DNA of 64,000 bases from Pseudomonas viridiflava (GCF_900591205.1 NZ_UUPU01000001.1:248001-312000), one strand, 5' to 3'. Counted from the stretch's first letter, positions 50,467 through 59,331 are shown. Notes: generated by a model not told the origin, from the sequence alone. Translations and numbers: made by a program.

Positions 50467-51867
50467 TCAGCCCTGGCTGAACTGCGACGCCAGCTCACGC
50501 AACAGCACCTCGGCATCCAGCACTTTGCCCACTACTTCGTCAGCCTTTTCACGCGTCAAACCCAGGCGCTCCAGCAGCGCATCCGGAATCGTCTCATCCG
50601 GGCCCGAGCCGATGCCTCGGCTGCGCAGCAGGCGCACGGCCAGGCATACCAGGTTCGGGTATTCGGCGTATTGGCCGTCGTAGGTCGGGTCGTGTTGGAA
50701 GCGCAGGGCGGTGGACAGTTCGTCCGGCATGTCCCAGTAGCGCATCAGCCAGGCGCCGATCTGCTCGCGGCTGATGCCCAGCAGATGTTGCTCAACGTAG
50801 CTGTGGCACAGGTGCGGGTTGACCTCCAGGTGACGGCAGATCAGCGAGAAGTGCGGCGGGAACACATGGGCCAGCAGCAGATAACCGAAGTTATGCAGCA
50901 GGCCGGCCAGGTAGGTCAGGCCGGCTTCCGGGCGCTGGGCGCGGGGCATGGCGCGGGTCAGCCCCTCGATCACGGCGGCGGTATAGATCGACTGGTGCCA
51001 GTACGGCGTGGCCTGGTGCGGGTGGTCTTTGGGCAGGCTCAAAGTCTTGCCCAGGGCCAGGCCGAGCGCCAGGTTGATCACCAGGTCAAAGCCCAATACG
51101 CGCACGATGGCGTCTTCTACCGAGCGGATCTTGCCCGGCGACGCGTAGTACGGTGACGCGGCCCAGCTCACTACCTGAGCGGCCAGGGCCGGGTCGGTTT
51201 CGACCACGCCGGTGATGTCATCAATGGTGGCGTTGGGGTCCACGCGCAGCTTGATGATTTTTTGCGCGGTGTCGGCCAGCGGCGGAATCTCGATGGTCGC
51301 TTCCAGGCGCTGCTGGATACGGCGGGCGGTAAACGCCTGCATCGCCTGGGTGATTTCCTCGCGGTCATCGTTCGGGCGGTCGAGGTTGGGGCGGATATTG
51401 CTCAGCGGCTCGCCGAAGTGGGCGGCGCTGGCCTTGGTGAGCATGGTCTTGAAATCGGCGCTGGTGATTTCCAGCAGCAACCCGGCTTCGCCCGAATGCA
51501 CCAGCAGGCTCGGCTCGTTGAGCAGGCTGCCTTCGTACAGGCAAGGCGAGCTGGTGAGCGGCGGCAGGCCCGGCAGCAGGCTCAGGTCATGCTTGCCCAG
51601 CATGCGCTCGATGCGCTCCGGCGACACGGCCGTGAGGCGGCGGCCGGTGAGTTCTGCGAGGCGGTTGAGGTCGAGCAACTGATTCTGCGGGAACAGCACC
51701 ATCAGTGCACCCACCGCATCTTCCAGCAGCACGGCCTGGATCTTTCGCGCAGGATTCAGGCCCGGTTGGTCGGCGACTTCCGTGTAGTTGACGGCGAGCT
51801 TTGCGAGCAGAGCCCGAATGACCGGCGGGGCGGTCAGTGGGGCTGTGGCGAGGGCGACTTCTGACAT
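50467..51867 (-). CDS. HDOD-domain signalling protein with YbaK-like N-terminus
   Basis: 466 residues from the ATG at 51867 (MSEVALATAPLTAPPVIRAL); a TTG four codons upstream also fits but GGATCAGG next to it looks like the ribosome site. Residues about 15-160 (LAKLAVNYTEVADQPGLNPA, AVLLEDAVGALMVLFPQNQL) resemble the YbaK/prolyl-tRNA deacylase-like fold. Residues about 185-400 form the HDOD domain (IPPLADTAQKIIKLRVDPNA, YLAGLLHNFGYLLLAHVFPP, YWDMPDELSTALRFQHDPTY). HDOD is a degenerate HD fold used in regulation rather than hydrolysis. The role is unknown. It reads leftward, next to recG but about 140 bp away. Confidence 0.85.
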   Translation of the reverse strand: MSEVALATAPLTAPPVIRALLAKLAVNYTEVADQPGLNPARKIQAVLLEDAVGALMVLFPQNQLLDLNRLAELTGRRLTAVSPERIERMLGKHDLSLLPGLPPLTSSPCLYEGSLLNEPSLLVHSGEAGLLLEITSADFKTMLTKASAAHFGEPLSNIRPNLDRPNDDREEITQAMQAFTARRIQQRLEATIEIPPLADTAQKIIKLRVDPNATIDDITGVVETDPALAAQVVSWAASPYYASPGKIRSVEDAIVRVLGFDLVINLALGLALGKTLSLPKDHPHQATPYWHQSIYTAAVIEGLTRAMPRAQRPEAGLTYLAGLLHNFGYLLLAHVFPPHFSLICRHLEVNPHLCHSYVEQHLLGISREQIGAWLMRYWDMPDELSTALRFQHDPTYDGQYAEYPNLVCLAVRLLRSRGIGSGPDETIPDALLERLGLTREKADEVVGKVLDAEVLLRELASQFSQG

Positions 51868-52011
51868 GGCCTGATCCAATTTCTTACAGTCAACGAAGTA
51901 TAACCAGCTTGATACAACTGTTGGTCGGTTAAGTGCTGATTGTGATGGTGTTGGCTATCAGGGGTGAACTTTCGGGCGCCATCGCCGGCAAGCCGGCTGC
52001 TGCGCGGTCTT

Positions 52012-54087
52012 TCAGACCTGGCCGTATTGCTGCCCATGTCGCAGCCAGCGATCCAGCAACGGGCTGACATGCCCAGGCCAGCGCTCCAGCAGCGCTTGCG
52101 CGGCGTCGCGCACGGCGGGCAGCAGGTCGGCGTCGCGCATCAGGTCGGCGACCTTGAATTGCAGCAGGCCGGTCTGGCGCGTGCCGAGCATCTCGCCGGG
52201 GCCGCGCAGTTCGAGGTCTTTTTCGGCGATGACAAACCCATCGTTGGTTTCGCGCATGATCCCCAGGCGCTGGCGACCGATCTGCGACAACGGCGGGTGA
52301 TACAGCAGCACGCAGTGGCTGGCCGCGCTGCCCCGGCCGACGCGGCCGCGCAATTGGTGCAGTTGGGCCAGGCCCAGGCGTTCTGGGTTTTCGATGATCA
52401 TCAGGCTGGCGTTCGGCACGTCCACACCCACCTCAATCACGGTGGTGGCCACCAGCAGTTGCAGGTTGCCGGCCTTGAACTCGGCCATCACCGCAGCTTT
52501 TTCCACCGGTTTCATGCGCCCGTGGATCAGCCCGACCTTGAGCTCACCCAGCGCACTGGTGAGGTCTTCGTAAGTGGTTTCGGCGGCCTGGCAGGTCAGC
52601 TCTTCGGACTCCTCGATCAGCGTGCACACCCAGTACGCCTGACGGCCTTCGGCACAGGCGCCGCGCACGCGCTCGATCACTTCCACGCGGCGGGTGTCGG
52701 TGACCAGTACGGTGTTGACCGGGGTGCGGCCGGGGGGCAGTTCGTCGAGGATCGAGGTGTCGAGGTCGGCGTAGGCGCTCATGGCCAAGGTGCGCGGGAT
52801 CGGCGTGGCGGTCATGATCAACTGGTGCGGGCTCATGCGCCCGCCCACGCCTTTCTGGCGCAGGGCCAGGCGTTGTTGCACGCCGAACCGGTGCTGTTCG
52901 TCGATGATCACCAAGGCCAGGTTCTTGAACTTCACTTCGTCCTGAAACAACGCGTGGGTGCCCACCACCATCGGTGCGCCGGCGGCGATCTGTTCCAGCG
53001 CCGCTGCGCGGTTCTTGCCCTTGAGCTTGCCGGCCAGCCACGCCACTTCCAGGCCCAGCGGTTCGAGCCAGCGCTTGAAGGTGATGAAGTGCTGCTCGGC
53101 AAGGATCTCGGTGGGCGCCATCAGCGCCACCTGGTAACCGGCTTCCAGGGCTTGCAGCGCGGCGAGGGCAGCAACCACGGTTTTGCCCGCGCCTACATCG
53201 CCCTGAATCAGGCGTAGCATCGGCTCTTTCTGGCTGAGGTCATAGGCTATTTCATTGCCGACGCGCTGCTGCGCCCCGGTCGGCGCAAAGCCCAGGTTGG
53301 CCAGGTATTGCGCAGGCAGTCGCGTGGCCTTGGGCATCGCCGGTGCACGCAGCGAGCGCATGCTCTCGCGCAGGCGTTGCTGGGACAGTTGGTGGGTCAG
53401 CAACTCTTCAAAGGCCAGGCGGTGCTGGGCCCAGTGATGACCCAGCGCCAGTTCGTCGACATCGGCGTCGGCCGGTGGGTGATGCAGGTAGCGAATCGCA
53501 TCGGCCAGCGGCGCCAGCTGATAGTCGCGGGCCAGTTCCAGGGGCAGCCAGTCGGGCAGGCTTGTGGGGCCGAGCATTGTCAGCGTTTGCATGCACAGCT
53601 GGCGCAGGCGCTGCTGGGTCAGACCTTCGGTGAGCGGGTAGATCGGTGTAAGGGTGGTGTCGACCGGTGGCGGTTCGTCGCCGGTAATGGCGCGGTACTC
53701 CGGGTGGTAGATTTCCAGGCCGGAGGCGCCGGGGCGCGCTTCGCCATAGCAGCGCACGCGGGTGCCACGCTTGAGACCTTCCTTCTGCGCGTTGCTGAAG
53801 TGGTAGAAGCGCAGGCTCAGGCCACCGGTGCCGTCCTGCAGGCGCACGACTAAACTGCGGCGCTTACCCATGACCACGTCGGCGCCGCTGACAGTGCCTT
53901 CCACCACCGCGTCCTGCCCAGGGCGCAAATGCCCGATGGGTACAACGCGGGTGCGATCCTGATAGCGCAGCGGCAGGTGGAACAGCACGTCCTGAAGGTT
54001 TTCCAGGCCGACCTTGGCCAGCTTTTCGGCCATGGCTTCACCGACACCCTTGAGTGCCGTCACCGACACCTGCGACAGCTCTGTCAT
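52012..54087 (-). CDS. recG: ATP-dependent DNA helicase RecG
   Basis: 691 residues from the ATG at 54087 (MTELSQVSVTALKGVGEAMA), the usual RecG length; a frame to 54129 overlaps oxyR. The N-terminal wedge domain (about 1-150) contains LFHLPLRYQDRTRVVPIGHL. Helicase motifs follow: Walker A IQGDVGAGKTVVAALAAL, DEQH box VIIDEQHRFGVQQR, MTATPIPRTLAMSAYADL, and the C-terminal VIEVGVDVPNASLMII with LHQLRGRVGRG. RecG reverses stalled replication forks and moves Holliday junctions. It starts 8 bp after the oxyR stop, so the two form an operon. Confidence 0.97.
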   Translation of the reverse strand: MTELSQVSVTALKGVGEAMAEKLAKVGLENLQDVLFHLPLRYQDRTRVVPIGHLRPGQDAVVEGTVSGADVVMGKRRSLVVRLQDGTGGLSLRFYHFSNAQKEGLKRGTRVRCYGEARPGASGLEIYHPEYRAITGDEPPPVDTTLTPIYPLTEGLTQQRLRQLCMQTLTMLGPTSLPDWLPLELARDYQLAPLADAIRYLHHPPADADVDELALGHHWAQHRLAFEELLTHQLSQQRLRESMRSLRAPAMPKATRLPAQYLANLGFAPTGAQQRVGNEIAYDLSQKEPMLRLIQGDVGAGKTVVAALAALQALEAGYQVALMAPTEILAEQHFITFKRWLEPLGLEVAWLAGKLKGKNRAAALEQIAAGAPMVVGTHALFQDEVKFKNLALVIIDEQHRFGVQQRLALRQKGVGGRMSPHQLIMTATPIPRTLAMSAYADLDTSILDELPPGRTPVNTVLVTDTRRVEVIERVRGACAEGRQAYWVCTLIEESEELTCQAAETTYEDLTSALGELKVGLIHGRMKPVEKAAVMAEFKAGNLQLLVATTVIEVGVDVPNASLMIIENPERLGLAQLHQLRGRVGRGSAASHCVLLYHPPLSQIGRQRLGIMRETNDGFVIAEKDLELRGPGEMLGTRQTGLLQFKVADLMRDADLLPAVRDAAQALLERWPGHVSPLLDRWLRHGQQYGQV

Positions 54088-54095
54088 ACGGTTGG

Positions 54096-55016
54096 TCAGC
54101 TCGCAGCAGGCGGCTTGGCCACCGAGCACAGGCGGATCGAGTCAGCGAGGATCTCAATCGCTTTCGGGCGTGGGAAGCTGGCGCGCCAGGCGATCGCCAC
54201 GGTACGGAAGGGCACCGGTGGCGTGAGTGGGCGCACGGCGATCACGCCGGGGGCGTAGTGATGGCTGTCCACCGCCGACAGCGGCAGGATCGAAATGCCC
54301 AGACCGGAAGCGACCATGTGGCGAATGGTTTCCAGGGAACTGGATTCCACGGTGGTGTGTTTAGCGCCGTCGTTGCCTTTGGTCAGGGTCGGGCAGGCTT
54401 CCAGCACCTGGTCGCGGAAGCAGTGGCCCTCGCCGAGCAGCAGCAGGCTCTTGTCGTTGAGCAGGCCGGCGTCGATGGTGTCTTTTTGCGTCCACGGGTG
54501 GGAGGCGGGCATCAGCACGTAGAACGGCTCGTCGTAGAGCGGCAGGGTGAGCACGTCCGCTTCGTTGAAGGGCAGGGCGATGATGATCGCGTCCAGCTCG
54601 CCGTTGCGCAGTTTGTCGCGCAGTACGTGGGTGAAGTTTTCTTCGATATACAGCGGCATCTGCGGCGCTACGCGGTGCAGTTGCGGGATCAGGTGCGGGA
54701 ACAGGTACGGGCCGACGGTGTAGATGGCGCCGACTTTCAGCGGGGCGGTCAACTGGTTCTTTCCGGCCTGGGCCAGTTCGCGAATGCTTTGCGCTTGTTC
54801 CAGGACCTTTTGGGCCTGGGCAACGATGCCTTCGCCCACTGGGGTGAGGCGCACGGCGCTTTTGCTGCGCTCGAAAATCAGCACACCGAGTTCGTCTTCA
54901 AGCTTCTTCACGCCTACCGACAGCGTCGGCTGGCTGACGTGGCAGCGCTCTGCCGCGTGGCCGAAGTGCTGTTCTTGGGCGAGAGTAACGATGTAGCGTA
55001 ATTCTGTAAGAGTCAT
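54096..55016 (-). CDS. oxyR: Hydrogen-peroxide sensor and transcription regulator OxyR
   Basis: 306 residues. The LysR-type helix-turn-helix is at about 18-37 (FGHAAERCHVSQPTLSVGVK). The redox pair C199 and C208 (GEGHCFRDQVLEACPT) is at exactly the E. coli OxyR positions; oxidation to a disulfide turns on catalase and peroxidase genes. T100 and H217-like residues of the peroxide pocket seem kept (GAIYTVGPYLFP). It is transcribed with recG, and a REPIN lies upstream before tonB. Confidence 0.97.
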   Translation of the reverse strand: MTLTELRYIVTLAQEQHFGHAAERCHVSQPTLSVGVKKLEDELGVLIFERSKSAVRLTPVGEGIVAQAQKVLEQAQSIRELAQAGKNQLTAPLKVGAIYTVGPYLFPHLIPQLHRVAPQMPLYIEENFTHVLRDKLRNGELDAIIIALPFNEADVLTLPLYDEPFYVLMPASHPWTQKDTIDAGLLNDKSLLLLGEGHCFRDQVLEACPTLTKGNDGAKHTTVESSSLETIRHMVASGLGISILPLSAVDSHHYAPGVIAVRPLTPPVPFRTVAIAWRASFPRPKAIEILADSIRLCSVAKPPAAS

Positions 55017-55135
55017 AGCGGGCGTCCATGAGGTTGCGAGCCAAGCATACCGGCTGCAATTGATAGACGCACGTTATCAGAACTTTGGTGTGGATTGAGC
55101 GCGCAGTAGTCGGGATTTTTCTGGTGCGATGAAAC

Positions 55136-55231
55136 CAAATGTGGGAGGGGGCTTGCCCCCGATAGCGGTAGATCAGTCGACTTTCCTTGACTGACACACC
55201 GCCATCGGGGGCAAGTCCCCTCCCACATTGG
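55136..55231. repeat. REPIN, gggagggggcttgcccccgat type
   Basis: Arms AATGTGGGAGGGGGCTTGCC (from about 55138) and GGGGCAAGTCCCCTCCCACA (to 55227) are inverted with one difference; the centre has GCGGTAGATCAGTC facing GACTGACACACCGC. It fills the gap between the tonB stop and the oxyR leader and may end the tonB transcript. Confidence 0.85.
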
Positions 55232-55244
55232 TTCCTATGTGCCT

Positions 55245-55994
55245 TTACCGGCGACGCTTCTCGATGTTGTACACGAACGGTGCAACGATCTCGATGCTGC
55301 CGCCTTTGAGCATATCGGCCGGCGGCTTGGGCAGCGGCTGGGCACGACGGATCATGTCCAGCGTGGCGCGGTCCAGGTCGGCGTTGCCGGAGCGGCCCAC
55401 CAACTCGTAGGACAGCACGTTGCCGTCTGCATCGACCACGAAGCGCAGGCGGTTCAGGCCCTCCTTGCCACGGGCCTGGGCAGCTGGCGGGTACTTCTTG
55501 TACTTCTGCAAGTGGGCCAGCAGTGTGCCTTCCCAGGACGCTTTGGCAGCGATCTGTTGCGGCGACGGGCCTGGAACCGGCTGGGCCGATTTTTCAGCTG
55601 GCGCGTTGGTCGGTGGAGCGTCGCTCGGCGGCTCTTCGGAAGGTTTCTCCTTGGGCGGCTCGATCTTTTTCTCCACAGGCTTGGGCGGCTGAGGCTTGGG
55701 CTTGGGTTTGACCGGCTTGGGCACCTGGATCGTCGGCTTCGGCGCCTCGGCGAGTTTCGGCAGCGGCAACTCTTCCACCGGTGCCGGCGGTTGCGGCGGC
55801 GTTATGACTTTTGGCGGCGCCGGTGGCGGTGGTGCAGGCATCGGTGCCAGGTCGATGACCATGGCTGCCGGTGGCAACTGCACCGTGTGCGGCGCCGACC
55901 AATGGAGCGCGATGGCGATCGCGACGGCATGCACGCCCAGCACGACGGCGAGGCTGGTGCCATAACGCGTCAGTTTGTGGCGCGTCGTGATCAT
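55245..55994 (-). CDS. tonB: Energy transducer TonB
   Basis: 249 residues. An N-terminal membrane anchor (about 12-31, TSLAVVLGVHAVAIAIALHW) precedes a long Pro/Lys-rich periplasmic spacer (about 50-150, with APPPPPAPPKVITPPQPPAP and PKPTIQVPKPVKPKPKPQPP) and the C-terminal TonB domain (about 160-249, with YPPAAQARGKEGLNRLRFVV and DMIRRAQPLPKPPA). It passes proton-motive energy from ExbB-ExbD to outer-membrane siderophore and vitamin receptors. The start overlaps the exbD stop by 4 bases. Confidence 0.95.
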   Translation of the reverse strand: MITTRHKLTRYGTSLAVVLGVHAVAIAIALHWSAPHTVQLPPAAMVIDLAPMPAPPPPAPPKVITPPQPPAPVEELPLPKLAEAPKPTIQVPKPVKPKPKPQPPKPVEKKIEPPKEKPSEEPPSDAPPTNAPAEKSAQPVPGPSPQQIAAKASWEGTLLAHLQKYKKYPPAAQARGKEGLNRLRFVVDADGNVLSYELVGRSGNADLDRATLDMIRRAQPLPKPPADMLKGGSIEIVAPFVYNIEKRRR

Positions 55995-56416
55995 TTTTTG
56001 GCTGCCGTCTCGAGTCCGACCAGGCCCACCTTGAGGTAGCCGGCTGCCCGCAGGGCATCCATCACGCTCATCAGGTCGCCGTAGTCCACGCCCTTGTCAG
56101 CCTGGAAGAAGATCGTCGTGTCTTTCTTGCCTTGGGTCTTGGCATCGAGCACCGGCCCCAGGGTTTCAGCTTTGACTTCTTCTTCGCCCAGGAACAGGCG
56201 TTGGTCCGCCTTGACGCTGAGGAAGATCGGTTTCTCTGGCCGTGGCGCCGGTTTGGCGCTGGAGGCGGGCAGGTCAACCTTGATGTCCACGGTGGCCAGT
56301 GGTGCGGCCACCATGAAGATGATCAGCAGCACCAGCATCACGTCGATAAACGGTGTGACGTTGATTTCGTGGTTCTCGACGAGTTCGTCGTCGCCTTGAT
56401 TCAAATGCAGGCCCAT
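55991..56416 (-). CDS. exbD: Biopolymer transport protein ExbD
   Basis: 141 residues. The single membrane helix with its essential Asp is INVTPFIDVMLVLLIIFMVA (about 20-40). The periplasmic part has KVDLPASSAKPAPRPEKPIF and VMDALRAAGYLKVGLVGLE, the ordinary ExbD/TolR end. It lies 6 bp after exbB and overlaps tonB. With ExbB it forms the proton channel that powers TonB. Confidence 0.95.
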   Translation of the reverse strand: MGLHLNQGDDELVENHEINVTPFIDVMLVLLIIFMVAAPLATVDIKVDLPASSAKPAPRPEKPIFLSVKADQRLFLGEEEVKAETLGPVLDAKTQGKKDTTIFFQADKGVDYGDLMSVMDALRAAGYLKVGLVGLETAAKK

Positions 56417-56422
56417 GGCCGA

Positions 56423-57397
56423 TTACCCCACTTTCACCATGTGCGGTTGCGAGCTGCGCTCGGTAGGCAGGTGATCGAGGTCGCGGCTGACCAACAGCAG
56501 GACTTCCGCCGACGCATCCGATACCTGGGCTTTGTAGCCGGCAATCGAACGGGCGAAGACGTTGTAGATCACCACCGCAGGAATCGCCGCAACCAGGCCC
56601 AGTGCGGTTGCCAGCAGGGCTTCGGCGATGCCTGGGGCAACGACGGCGAGGTTGGTGGTCTGGGTTTTGGCGATACCGATGAAGCTGTTCATGATGCCCC
56701 ACACAGTACCGAACAGGCCGACGAACGGCGCGGTCGAACCGATGGTCGCCAGCACGCCGGTGCCGCTGCTCATGTTACGACCGCAGGCCGCCACCAGACG
56801 CTCCAGGCGGAAGGCAACCCGTTCCTTGATACCTTCTTTTTCGCGAGTGTTGGCCGACAGGCGCATTTCTTCCAGCGCGTCGTGCACCAGGGTATTGGCC
56901 AGGGTGCCCTTCTTGGTCGCGGTTTCGCTGGCTTCCTTGAGGGTGGTGGCCTTTTTCAGGTGGACGATTTCGGTGCGCAGGCGACGCTTGGCGCCCAGCA
57001 GCTCGAAGCCCTTGGCGATCCAGATGGTCCAGGTGATGATCGAGGCGATGGCCAGGCCGATCATCACAGCTTTCACTACAACGTCAGCGTTCTGATACAT
57101 GCCCCATGGCGACAGGTCGTGGGCCATGCCCAGGGTGTTGTCTTCTTCCAGAACTACACCGCTGTCGTCGGCGGAGGCGGCAGGGTCTGCAACCTGGGCC
57201 GGGTCGGTGGCCGCCGGCGCAGCGGCTGGAGCCGCCGTGCTTTGCTGGGCAGCTGCCGGCGTGGCGGGTGCGGTGGCGTCAGCGAAAGCGGCGGTCGGCG
57301 CCAGCAGTACGCTGAACAGCAGCGCAGCAATCGCGCGCCAGGCGCGGGATGGGCTGTGAGGCGTGGTTGGCGAAGCGGGGTTTGTATTACGTGTCAT
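56423..57397 (-). CDS. exbB: Tol-Pal/Ton system proton channel ExbB
   Basis: 324 residues from the ATG at 57397 (MTRNTNPASPTTPHSPSRAW); a frame back to 57460 lacks support. A cleavable signal (about 18-42, AIAALLFSVLLAPTAAFA) and an Ala/Pro-rich spacer (about 43-85) precede the first membrane helix (about 110-132, DVVVKAVMIGLAIASIITWT). The MotA/TolQ/ExbB domain follows, with LVAACGRNMSSGTGVLATIG, APFVGLFGTVWGIMNSFIG and APGIAEALLATALGLVAAIP. The long secreted N-terminal extension is the Pseudomonas form of ExbB. It is the first gene of exbB-exbD-tonB; a Fur-box-like site lies upstream. Confidence 0.93.
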   Translation of the reverse strand: MTRNTNPASPTTPHSPSRAWRAIAALLFSVLLAPTAAFADATAPATPAAAQQSTAAPAAAPAATDPAQVADPAASADDSGVVLEEDNTLGMAHDLSPWGMYQNADVVVKAVMIGLAIASIITWTIWIAKGFELLGAKRRLRTEIVHLKKATTLKEASETATKKGTLANTLVHDALEEMRLSANTREKEGIKERVAFRLERLVAACGRNMSSGTGVLATIGSTAPFVGLFGTVWGIMNSFIGIAKTQTTNLAVVAPGIAEALLATALGLVAAIPAVVIYNVFARSIAGYKAQVSDASAEVLLLVSRDLDHLPTERSSQPHMVKVG

Positions 57398-57470
57398 GCT
57401 GGCCGGACCTGAGAGAAAAAATGAGTGATCGTCCTTCCAGACCCTGGGGGTCGAGGACAAATGGGCGGTT

Positions 57471-57497
57471 ATTATTGCAAGTAATTCTTGTTAACAG
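57471..57497 (-). promoter_or_regulatory. Probable Fur box upstream of exbB
   Basis: The AT-rich palindrome around TGCAAGTAATTCTTGTTAAC, with inverted CAAG and CTTG around TAATT, resembles Pseudomonas Fur sites of the GCAAATAATTCTCATT type. It lies 75-100 bp before the exbB start in the region shared with the divergent epimerase gene. Iron-repressed control of exbB-exbD-tonB is expected of this operon in general. Confidence 0.55.
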
Positions 57498-57584
57498 AAG
57501 TAATACAGTAACTTTATTTGTCCTTTTTGTGGCCGTCTGTCATCTGCGAAGGCTAACCTAGACCTTTCTGTACGGAGTTTTCTG

Positions 57585-58436
57585 ATGTCTGCGCCTTCTG
57601 TTGTAATTGCCGGTTGTGGCGATGTGGGGAGTCGGCTGGCCAGCCAATTGCTCGCCTCGGAATGGGAGGTTCATGGCCTGCGACGGGATATTTCACGCCT
57701 GCCCGACGGCGTGATCGGCATAGCCGGGGACCTGTTCAAAAAGGATTGCCCCGACACCTGGCCGATCGGCGGGGTGGATTACTTGGTGTACTGCGCTGCC
57801 GCGACGGATCACGACGAAGCCGGCTACCGCGCTGCGTATGTGCAAGGGCTCAAGCATGTGCTGGAGTGGCTGGGCGACTATGGCCAGGAGCCGAAACACC
57901 TGCTGTTTGTATCCAGCAGCAGTGTGTATGGGCAGCAGAACGGCGAGTGGGTCGACGAAACTTCCGAGACCCAGGCCAACGGCTATTCCGGTCAAGTGAT
58001 GCTGGAAGCCGAGCAAGTGGCCCTTAACAGCGGCATCCCGGCAAGCATTGTGCGGTTGACCGGGATCTACGGCCCCGGTCGTGAATGGCTGTTGACCCAG
58101 GTGCGCCAAGGTTATCGCGTGGCAGTTGATCCACCTTTATATGGCAACCGGATTCACGCGGACGATGCGGCGGGTTTGCTGGCTTTTTTGCTGCGCCATG
58201 TGGAGCAGGGCGGCACGTTGGACAAGGTCTACATCGGCGTTGACGATGCCCCCGCGCCACTGGCCGAAGTGGTGGGCTGGTTGCGCGAGTACCTGGGTGT
58301 GACCGAGTGGGCTGATGACGCCAGTGTGCGTCGCGCCGGTAGCAAGCAATGCAGCAATGCCCGTATCAAGGCGCTGGGTTGGGTGCCTACGTATCCGACC
58401 TATCGTGAAGGGTATGCGGCGATCCTCAAAGGCTGA
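57585..58436 (+). CDS. NAD-dependent epimerase/dehydratase-like protein
   Basis: 283 residues. The Rossmann nucleotide-binding motif is VVIAGCGDVGSRLASQLL (residues 6-23), spaced like atypical extended SDRs of the YeeZ type. YLVYCAAATDHDEAGYRAAY and HLLFVSSSSVYGQQNGEW follow; the SSSSVYG segment and IVRLTGIYGPGREWLL are typical of the family. The usual YxxxK is present only loosely (GYSGQVMLEAE), so catalytic activity is uncertain. The substrate is unknown. It diverges from exbB and ends before a REPIN. Confidence 0.82.
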   Translation: MSAPSVVIAGCGDVGSRLASQLLASEWEVHGLRRDISRLPDGVIGIAGDLFKKDCPDTWPIGGVDYLVYCAAATDHDEAGYRAAYVQGLKHVLEWLGDYGQEPKHLLFVSSSSVYGQQNGEWVDETSETQANGYSGQVMLEAEQVALNSGIPASIVRLTGIYGPGREWLLTQVRQGYRVAVDPPLYGNRIHADDAAGLLAFLLRHVEQGGTLDKVYIGVDDAPAPLAEVVGWLREYLGVTEWADDASVRRAGSKQCSNARIKALGWVPTYPTYREGYAAILKG

Positions 58437-58450
58437 AACGCAGCCTAAAA

Positions 58451-58542
58451 ATGTGGGAGCTGGCTTGCCTGCGATATCGGTTTATCAGTCACCATCTCGG
58501 CTGGATGTGACACCGTCATCGCAGGCAAGCCAGCTCCCACAT
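58451..58542. repeat. REPIN, ctggcttgcctgcgat type
   Basis: Arms ATGTGGGAGCTGGCTTGCCT (58451) and AGGCAAGCCAGCTCCCACAT (ending 58542) are perfect inverse copies with an imperfect centre. It lies between two convergent genes (stops at 58436 and 58563). Confidence 0.85.
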
Positions 58543-58562
58543 TTGGATTCGGGTGAGGGCGG

Positions 58563-59306
58563 TTATTGCTTTTCAAGCAGCCATTGGCGAGGGCCCGGTG
58601 TAAATGAGGGCACTTCATCCGCTTGCGCGGTATTGATCGCCTGGAAGATTTCCAGCTGTTTGCCTTTGCGAGTAAAGATCCACGGGTTGCCCTGGCCATT
58701 CAATTGCAACCAGATGCTGTCATAGCCGCCGCTCATCGAGGCGCAGTCGCCCGCCAGGCACAGCGAGTACTGATCAACATTAGGCAGGCCTGCGACCTTG
58801 CCGTTAGCCTGGAACTGCACCGTGGCGCCGCTACCGAAGCCGTCAGTGATCTTCCAATCGCCGCCCATATAGGCCGCATACAGCGCGCGCTCAAAATTGG
58901 CGCCGATGGGCGCACCTTCCGGGGCCGGGTCTTTGGCGCGGGCAAACAGCTGTTCAGGCTCGTTGTCATTGGCCACTTGCTGCAGTTGTTTGCCTTTACG
59001 CTTGAGTTCGGTAGCGGAGCTGCCGTAAAAATCCACGCTCCAGGCGCCGGATTTTTCGCCGAGCAACTTGCCTTCAGCTACTTCGAAACCGTTGTAGTAG
59101 CGTGCCTGCGAAGCCTTGGTGTTGACCTCCCATTCGAGGGTCGGACCATAGGATTGCAGGGCTTCACGCAAAGGGCCGCCCTTCGCCGCCGCATTGATGG
59201 CGACCTGGTTGATCCAGGTGCCGCTCACATCCACGTCGGCAGGGTTGCTGGCGCAGCCGCCGAGCAACAGGGCAAGCGTTGATAAGGCTACAAGCGCTTT
59301 GCGCAT
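58563..59306 (-). CDS. Lipoprotein of unknown function
   Basis: 247 residues from the ATG at 59306; AGAAGGA lies 7 bases upstream. The lipobox LLGGC places the lipidated Cys at residue 18, followed by ASNPADVDVSGTWINQVAIN. The body, with GPLREALQSYGPTLEWEVNT, GAWSVDFYGSSATELKRKGK, VAGLPNVDQYSLCLAGDCAS and GNPWIFTRKGKQLEIFQAIN, looks like a beta-rich lipocalin-like or META-type fold, but I do not recognise a named family. It is conserved next to ridA in Pseudomonas as far as I recall. A GC-rich hairpin separates it from ridA. Confidence 0.75.
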   Translation of the reverse strand: MRKALVALSTLALLLGGCASNPADVDVSGTWINQVAINAAAKGGPLREALQSYGPTLEWEVNTKASQARYYNGFEVAEGKLLGEKSGAWSVDFYGSSATELKRKGKQLQQVANDNEPEQLFARAKDPAPEGAPIGANFERALYAAYMGGDWKITDGFGSGATVQFQANGKVAGLPNVDQYSLCLAGDCASMSGGYDSIWLQLNGQGNPWIFTRKGKQLEIFQAINTAQADEVPSFTPGPRQWLLEKQ

Positions 59307-59331
59307 CACGAAATCCTTCTGAAACGAAGTC

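Noticed and set aside
1911..58542. Repeated palindromes read as a CRISPR array
   Set aside because: The units are scattered one by one over 57 kb, are inverted pairs rather than direct repeats with spacers, and no cas genes are present; they are REPIN elements.
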